NCBI GenBank assembly: GCA_031401035.1
Contig: JANNRA010000217.1
Location: 1 to 8,953, forward strand
DNA: 8,953 nt
Direction: 5' to 3'
DNA from: JANNRA01 sp031401035
Lineage (GTDB): Bacteria; Desulfobacterota; Binatia; HRBIN30; CADEER01
In this document: piece after piece, positions 5,706 through 8,953 of the stretch
Numbering within the stretch: position 1 is the first letter of the stretch
Layout of the letters: every line of letters starts with the position of its first letter
Position numbers and translations under genes: made by a program
The notes under the pieces: model-generated
Told to the model about the DNA's origin: nothing
Database searches by the model: none
What the model saw: only the letters and a program-made list of their open reading frames with translations

Positions 5706-6428
5706 ATGCACCGTACGATCGATCTGGCTGGGTGCCTGAATTTCCGCGATCTCGGCGGCTATCCGACCGAGGATGGCCACACGGTGCGCTGGCGGCAGGT
5801 GTTTCGCAGCGACGCGCTGCATCATCTGACGCGCCAGGATGTGGCGCGACTACGCGACGAGATCGGACTGGGCACGGTCATCGACCTACGCTCGAGCGGC
5901 GAGCTGTCCTCCGAGGGGCGCGGGCCGCTGGCGCAGGAGCCGATGGGGTTCCACCACCTGCCGCTGTTCGAGAACGAATCGCGGCGTAGCGCGGCGCCGC
6001 CGGGCAACCTCGGCGACCTGTACGTCCTGATGGCGGAGTTCGCCAGGGAACCGATCGGGCGGGTCATCGCCACCCTGGCGGCGTCCGACGCGCCGGCGGT
6101 GTACCATTGCGCGGCGGGCAAGGATCGCACCGGCGTGCTGTCGGCCGTGCTGCTCGGTATCCTCGGCGTCCCCGACCCGGTCATCGTCGCCGATTACGCC
6201 GCCACGAAGGAGAACCTCGACGCCATCGTCGAGCGCCTGATGTCGACGCACGGCTACCAGGAGATGCTCAGCACCCTGCCGCCGGACACCATGCACGCCG
6301 AGCCGGAGACGATGGTCGGGTTCCTGGACACGATGCGCCAGCGCTACGGCTCGATGGCCGACTACGCCCGCGCCGCCGGCGTGCCGGACGAGGCGCTCGA
6401 CGGCCTGCGCGCCCGACTGCGGGAGTGA
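5706..6428 (+). CDS. Tyrosine/serine (DUF-type) protein phosphatase, Y_phosphatase3-like
   Basis: Cytoplasmic phosphatase of 240 residues. The signature HCAAGKDRTG (134-143) supplies the cysteine-dependent HCX5R loop, with nucleophile Cys135 and phosphate-binding Arg141. The N-terminus has the family-specific LNFRDLGGYP (11-20) and FRSDALHHLT (33-42), as in Y_phosphatase3 proteins such as mycobacterial PtpB-like enzymes. IDLRS (59-63) supplies the usual general-acid-side strand. Length is normal and all key residues are present, so it should be active on phosphotyrosine, phosphoserine or phosphoinositide-like substrates; the real substrate is unknown. The ATG at 5706 is used; a TTG at 5694 would add four residues encoded in the repeat edge. 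No strong Shine-Dalgarno sequence is visible. No partner kinase is in the window. Confidence 0.9.
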   Translation: MHRTIDLAGCLNFRDLGGYPTEDGHTVRWRQVFRSDALHHLTRQDVARLRDEIGLGTVIDLRSSGELSSEGRGPLAQEPMGFHHLPLFENESRRSAAPPGNLGDLYVLMAEFAREPIGRVIATLAASDAPAVYHCAAGKDRTGVLSAVLLGILGVPDPVIVADYAATKENLDAIVERLMSTHGYQEMLSTLPPDTMHAEPETMVGFLDTMRQRYGSMADYARAAGVPDEALDGLRARLRE

Positions 6429-6440
6429 GACGGGAGGGGG

Positions 6441-6608
6441 GTTCGCCGCTTCCAGGGCACCGAGGGCTACATCGCCCCGGGGCCGCTCGTCGATGCCGTC
6501 AACTGCGCCATCGCGCTCGAACGCCCGCTGTTGCTCAAGGGCGAGCCCGGCACCGGCAAGACCGTGCTGGCGCGCCACGTCTCCGACGGGCTCGCCATGC
6601 CGATGCCG
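6441..6608 (+). pseudogene. 5' fragment of a MoxR-family AAA+ ATPase gene
   Basis: Fifty-six codons read like the N-terminus of MoxR-type AAA+ ATPases: RFQGTEGYIAPGPLVDAVNCA is followed by ALERPLLLKGEPGTGKTVLA containing Walker A (GEPGTGKT, residues 34-41 of the fragment) and then ARHVSDGLAMPM. Homology stops at 6608, exactly where the 123-bp direct repeat begins. The usual next segment (a WHIKSTTKAQ-like stretch, Walker B and sensor motifs) is absent from the window. The frame has no ATG, GTG or TTG before the conserved RFQGT; the nearest codon is GTT, preceded by a GGGAGG Shine-Dalgarno-like run at 6432-6437. The frame then reads 46 codons into the repeat and beyond to a TAG at 6747. It is therefore a broken gene. 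MoxR proteins normally partner with VWA-domain proteins, none of which is present. Confidence 0.85.
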
Positions 6609-6731
6609 GCGGATAGCCCGGATGAGCTGGCGATTTCACATAACGCGCGGTCTCGGACGCCCCCTCGGTCCCGCCCCCGACCGGCCGCTGGCGCGGTGAG
6701 CGTGCGGGGCGAGGCGTTGGCAAGGATGAAT
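6609..6731 (+). repeat. Left 123-bp direct repeat
   Basis: Identical to 8770-8892 at 118 of 123 positions, including the first 72 bases without a difference; the mismatches are at 6681, 6683, 6705, 6711 and 6726. It begins GCGGATAGCCCGGATGAGC and ends GGCGTTGGCAAGGATGAAT. The two ends are not inverted repeats of each other, so it is not a simple TIR-bearing MITE. The left edge coincides with loss of MoxR homology. The decamer GGCAAGGATG at its end recurs at 6752-6761. Confidence 0.95.
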
Positions 6732-6906
6732 GCTTGCTCCCGCTTGTAGGCGGCAAGGATGGTCGCCGTCCAAGGGCCTATCTAAGTTGCCGCTCGACAG
6801 CTTTACACCCTTTGCGATTTTACGACCTGTCGCTCCAGGCCCTTCACCCCAACTCCCCGGGTGGGCCCTTGCTGCCTATGCCAATAACACAAGGAGAAGA
6901 CCCAGC

Positions 6907-7467
6907 ATGCTCAAGATCGCAATCGTCATTGGCAGCACGCGCCCCGGCCGTAAGGGGGAGGTCGTCGCGCGTTGGGTTTACGACTGTGCCGTGAAGCGCG
7001 GCGATGCCGAGTTCGAGGTGGTCGACATCAAGGACTTCGACTTGCCGCTGCTCGATGAGCCGGCGCCGGCGGTGACGGGGAAGTACACGCAAGCCCACAC
7101 CCAGCGCTGGTCGGCCACGATAGCCGCCTTCGACGCCTACGTCTTCGTCACCCCGGAGTACAACCACGGGACCTCCGGTGCCCTCAAGAATGCGATCGAC
7201 TACCTCTACCTCGAATGGAACAACAAGGCCGCCGGCTTCGTTGGTTACGGAGGTCTCGGCGGTGCGTGCGCCGTCGAACAGCTGCGCTTGATGATGGGTG
7301 AGCTGATGGTTGCCGATGTCCGCGCCCAGGTCGCCCTGTCGCTGCGCACCGACTTCGAGAACTTCAGCACCTTCAAGCCGGTGCCGTCACAGGAGAAATC
7401 GGTGAATGCCATGCTCGACCAGGTCATCGCGTGGGCCGGCTCCCTAAAGACCCTGCGCACGAAGTAG
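6907..7467 (+). CDS. NADPH-dependent FMN reductase / azoreductase-like flavoprotein
   Basis: Flavodoxin-fold oxidoreductase of 186 residues in the NADPH-dependent FMN reductase family (PF03358 type), which binds FMN and reduces flavins, quinones, azo or nitro compounds with NAD(P)H. The phosphate-binding loop is GSTRPGRKG (9-17). The second flavin motif TPEYNHGTSGALKNAIDYL (82-100) is complete, and GYGG (113-116) forms the third loop. Length matches the family. The ATG at 6907 has an AGGAG (6892-6896) 10 nt upstream, and the longer reading frame from 6730 runs through non-homologous sequence. It is the first gene of the repeat-bounded segment, 152 bp before the next gene with a hairpin array between them. 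With a GST two genes later, xenobiotic or electrophile detoxification is the likely theme, though the substrate is unknown. Confidence 0.92.
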   Translation: MLKIAIVIGSTRPGRKGEVVARWVYDCAVKRGDAEFEVVDIKDFDLPLLDEPAPAVTGKYTQAHTQRWSATIAAFDAYVFVTPEYNHGTSGALKNAIDYLYLEWNNKAAGFVGYGGLGGACAVEQLRLMMGELMVADVRAQVALSLRTDFENFSTFKPVPSQEKSVNAMLDQVIAWAGSLKTLRTK

Positions 7468-7471
7468 AGTT

Positions 7472-7567
7472 GGGGAACTCCCCGCCGCAGATCGCGAGGC
7501 TGGGCCTCGAAGACCGTGCGGTCCCAGGCTCTGCCTGGGAACCCATCCCAGCGAGGCTCTGCCTCGC
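7472..7567. repeat. Array of four short hairpins between cassette genes
   Basis: Four consecutive palindromes lie in 96 bp: GGGG/CCCC (7472-7475 with 7480-7483); CGAGGC-TGG-GCCTCG (7495-7509); TCCCAGGC-TCT-GCCTGGGA (7522-7540, 8-bp perfect stem); and GCGAGGC-TCT-GCCTCGC (7551-7567, 7-bp perfect stem). The last two share the loop TCT. The first starts 4 nt after the FMN reductase stop codon. Similar GAGGC-TCT-GCCTC palindromes are dispersed repeats in cyanobacteria, planctomycetes and some proteobacteria (recognised from memory, not searched). They may end or attenuate transcription; none has a T-run. Confidence 0.8.
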
Positions 7568-7608
7568 CAAGGGATTGATTCACAAACTCATAGTTACAGC
7601 CCATCCTT

Positions 7609-7614
7609 AGGAGG
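7609..7614 (+). promoter_or_regulatory. Consensus Shine-Dalgarno AGGAGG
   Basis: A perfect AGGAGG ends 5 nt before the ATG at 7620 and fixes the start of the small conserved gene. It is far stronger than anything preceding the plus-strand genes left of 6600. Confidence 0.85.
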
Positions 7615-7619
7615 TTGAT

Positions 7620-8012
7620 ATGACGCAACGCACGAATAGGGTCCTGGTGATTGGCTTCGAGCCATCCCTTCTAGATTTCTCGTCGCCGGATCTGGCCGCT
7701 TTCCCCGGCCTCGATGCTGCAAAGATCTTACATGCACTGGCGGTGGATCAGGCGAGTCTGCAGGCCCTTGGTTACGACGTGGAGGTTTGTCTGATCGACC
7801 TCGGCGAGACGGCGGAGGCCGTCGTACGCGAACGCCTGCGCGCCAAGCCATACGACTGCATCCTGATCGGCGCCGGGGTGCGTACCGGCGCCAGTCACTT
7901 CCTGTTGTTTGAACGCTTGATCAACCTGCTACATAGCGACGCGCCGCAGGCCAAGCTGTGCTTCAATACCAATCCAGCCGACACCGCCGCGGCTGTGCAA
8001 CGTTGGGTCTGA
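7620..8012 (+). CDS. Small conserved alpha/beta protein of unknown function
   Basis: Protein of 130 residues with no signal peptide or membrane helix. Alternating strands and helices suggest a small Rossmann- or flavodoxin-like sandwich: strand RVLVIGFEP (7-15), a helix around 33-50, GYDVEVCLIDLGE (51-63), helix 64-75, strand YDCILIGAGVR (78-88), helix FLLFERLINLLH (94-105), strand AKLCFNTNP (111-119) and a last helix to QRW (127-129). I recognise it as a widespread hypothetical family from the motifs DLGETAEAVVR, GAGVR and CFNTNPADTAAAVQRW, but no function is known to me and no catalytic set is evident. It has a perfect Shine-Dalgarno sequence and is 45 bp from the GST gene, probably co-transcribed. 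The context suggests a role beside flavin reduction or glutathione chemistry. Confidence 0.85.
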   Translation: MTQRTNRVLVIGFEPSLLDFSSPDLAAFPGLDAAKILHALAVDQASLQALGYDVEVCLIDLGETAEAVVRERLRAKPYDCILIGAGVRTGASHFLLFERLINLLHSDAPQAKLCFNTNPADTAAAVQRWV

Positions 8013-8057
8013 GCCAAGCAACAGTCCAAGCAAGCAACCAAGGAAGGATTCCATACG

Positions 8058-8738
8058 ATGCCCACAGCTTCAGCTGAACCGATCATCTTCTATACCCCGG
8101 GCGCCTGCTCTCTCTCTTGCATGGTCACGGCCGACTGGGTGGGCGAGCCCTACCAACTCTGTCGCGTCGAGCGTGAGGTGCGCGGAAGCGATGCCTTCAA
8201 GCGCATCAACCCGCGCGGTCAGGTGCCGGCGTTGCGCGTCGCCGATCGCACCCTGGTCGAGGCGGCCGCGATCCTCGTGCACCTAGCGGAGAGGCAGGCG
8301 AGTGCCAACCTCCTACCGGCTTGCGGCATAGCGGAGCGCGATACGGTGAATCAATGGCTCTCGTATTTCGGGAGTGGCTTTCACGTTTCGTTCTACCCGT
8401 TCTTCATGCCCAGCCGTTACATCAAAGACCCAGGGCAGCATGAAGCCGCAAAGGGGGCGGCAATCGAACAAATCCGCGCTCATCTCACGCTTATCGATCG
8501 GCACCTGGCCGGCAAGAGCTACGTACTGGGTGCGGCGCGTTCGGTCCTCGATCCTTACCTGTATGCGATGTGCCGCTGGGCCGTGAGCATGGTCGATATG
8601 CCACGCGAGTATTCCCACGTCGCGGCGCACCAAACGCTCATGGAGGAAGACACGTCGGTGCAGTTTGCCTTGGCCACCGAACGCGGTGAATCAGCAACCT
8701 CGCCAACTGGCGCGTGCCTTGGGCATATCACGTTGTGA
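8058..8738 (+). CDS. Glutathione S-transferase (bacterial beta-class-like)
   Basis: Cytosolic GST of 226 residues that would conjugate or otherwise use glutathione on electrophiles. The N-terminal thioredoxin-fold domain opens with IIFYTPGACSLS (9-20); Cys17 is in the position of the beta-class catalytic cysteine. NPRGQVPAL (51-59) holds cis-Pro57, and VEAAAILVHLAER (67-79) replaces the usual E-S-x-A-I-L glutathione-binding motif, with Ala in the Ser position. The all-helical C-terminal domain (about 90-210) includes the N-capping box-like SVLDPYLYAM (162-171). The last about 15 residues (SATSPTGACLGHITL) extend past the usual end and look unconserved. Start: ATG at 8058 with AAGGAAGGA 9 nt upstream. 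Last gene of the repeat-bounded segment; its stop is 31 bp before the right repeat. Confidence 0.9.
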   Translation: MPTASAEPIIFYTPGACSLSCMVTADWVGEPYQLCRVEREVRGSDAFKRINPRGQVPALRVADRTLVEAAAILVHLAERQASANLLPACGIAERDTVNQWLSYFGSGFHVSFYPFFMPSRYIKDPGQHEAAKGAAIEQIRAHLTLIDRHLAGKSYVLGAARSVLDPYLYAMCRWAVSMVDMPREYSHVAAHQTLMEEDTSVQFALATERGESATSPTGACLGHITL

Positions 8739-8769
8739 GACGAAGCTATCGGCGCGCACTGCTCTGGCC

Positions 8770-8892
8770 GCGGATAGCCCGGATGAGCTGGCGATTTCAC
8801 ATAACGCGCGGTCTCGGACGCCCCCTCGGTCCCGCCCCCGAACAGCCGCTGGCGCGGTGAGCGTGGGGGGCCAGGCGTTGGCAAGGGTGAAT
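8770..8892 (+). repeat. Right 123-bp direct repeat
   Basis: Second copy of the 6609-6731 repeat in the same orientation, 2,161 bp downstream, with 118 of 123 bases identical and no gaps. Similarity ends abruptly on both sides. Read on the minus strand, both copies are open for a short peptide containing ETARYVKSPAHPGYP, which I consider a by-product of repeat sequence and not a gene. The 61 bp that follow to the window end show no MoxR continuation and no other assignable feature. Confidence 0.95.
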
Positions 8893-8953
8893 CAGGCCCC
8901 GGCCCGCGGCTGCGCGTGCCGCGGCTGGGACCCTCGGGCGGGCGAAGGGCGCA

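Larger units (their letters stand above)
6609..8892. mobile_element. Putative direct-repeat-bounded accessory cassette (no recombinase gene)
   Basis: A 2,038-bp segment between two near-identical 123-bp direct repeats carries three genes (FMN reductase, small alpha/beta protein, GST) and a hairpin array. Its base composition is visibly lower in GC than the flanks (for example 28 of 60 G+C in 7561-7620), and its genes have strong Shine-Dalgarno sequences unlike those to the left. The left boundary cuts moxR. These facts suggest acquisition or mobilisation as a unit, by homologous recombination between the repeats or by a mobile element whose end is the repeat. No transposase, integrase or convincing attC is visible, so the mechanism is unknown. 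Bases 6732-6906 between the left repeat and the first gene hold no gene; 8893-8953 after the right repeat is too short to assign. Confidence 0.5.

Noticed and set aside
8555..8884. Minus-strand small protein covering the right repeat (and the similar one at 6535-6756)
   Set aside because: Both come from the repeat sequence and overlap real genes; no ribosome binding site or family.
6609..8892. Integron cassette array with attC sites
   Set aside because: No integrase is present, one repeat does not follow each gene, and the ATAAC/GTTAT segment in the repeat lacks a paired core site.
8893..8953. Continuation of moxR after the right repeat
   Set aside because: None of the frames I translated in the last 61 bases shows MoxR-like residues.

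Overview
This is 8,953 bases of high-GC DNA from a Gram-negative bacterium. A LolA-like carrier, an outer-membrane-type lipoprotein and an RND/MMPL exporter imply an outer membrane. GC content and gene content suggest an uncultured deltaproteobacterium-like or Binatota-like lineage, but nothing in the window fixes the taxon. There is no rRNA, tRNA, CRISPR array or transposase.

Left block (1-3067, minus strand): a tightly overlapping operon read right to left. It holds an acyl carrier protein, a periplasmic LolA-like protein, a LolB-like lipoprotein and an RND/MMPL transporter cut by the window edge. This set matches the export half of aryl-polyene-like or specialised fatty-acid clusters: an ACP carries the acyl chain, and Lol-like proteins plus an MMPL pump move the product to the outer membrane. 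A palindromic repeat (about 1365-1461) lies inside the 3' end of the lipoprotein gene. It encodes the last ~36 residues and still leaves an ATGA stop/start overlap with the transporter.

Middle block (3125-6428, plus strand): divergent from the ACP is a DAHP-synthase-like protein (shikimate entry) with several changed active-site residues. Then come a hotdog-fold protein, a protein with two glutathione-S-transferase N-terminal (thioredoxin-fold) domains, and a DUF-type tyrosine/serine phosphatase with an intact HCX5R loop. Two copies of a dispersed palindromic repeat (TTCACACGGAG plus NAACGGAG octamers) follow the DAHP-synthase-like gene and the double-GST gene.

Right block (6441-8953): the first 56 codons of a MoxR-type AAA+ ATPase lack a start codon and stop at the left end of a 123-bp repeat. 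The repeat recurs in direct orientation 2,161 bp further on with 5 mismatches. Between the copies is a lower-GC segment with an NADPH-dependent FMN reductase, a small conserved alpha/beta protein of unknown function and a beta-class-like GST. An array of short hairpins separates the first two genes. It looks like an acquired redox/detoxification cassette bounded by long direct repeats.

Most noteworthy: the repeat-bounded cassette that ends moxR, the repeat-encoded lipoprotein tail with preserved coupling, the divergent DAHP-synthase-like enzyme facing an ACP/export operon, and the octamer-permuted palindromes.
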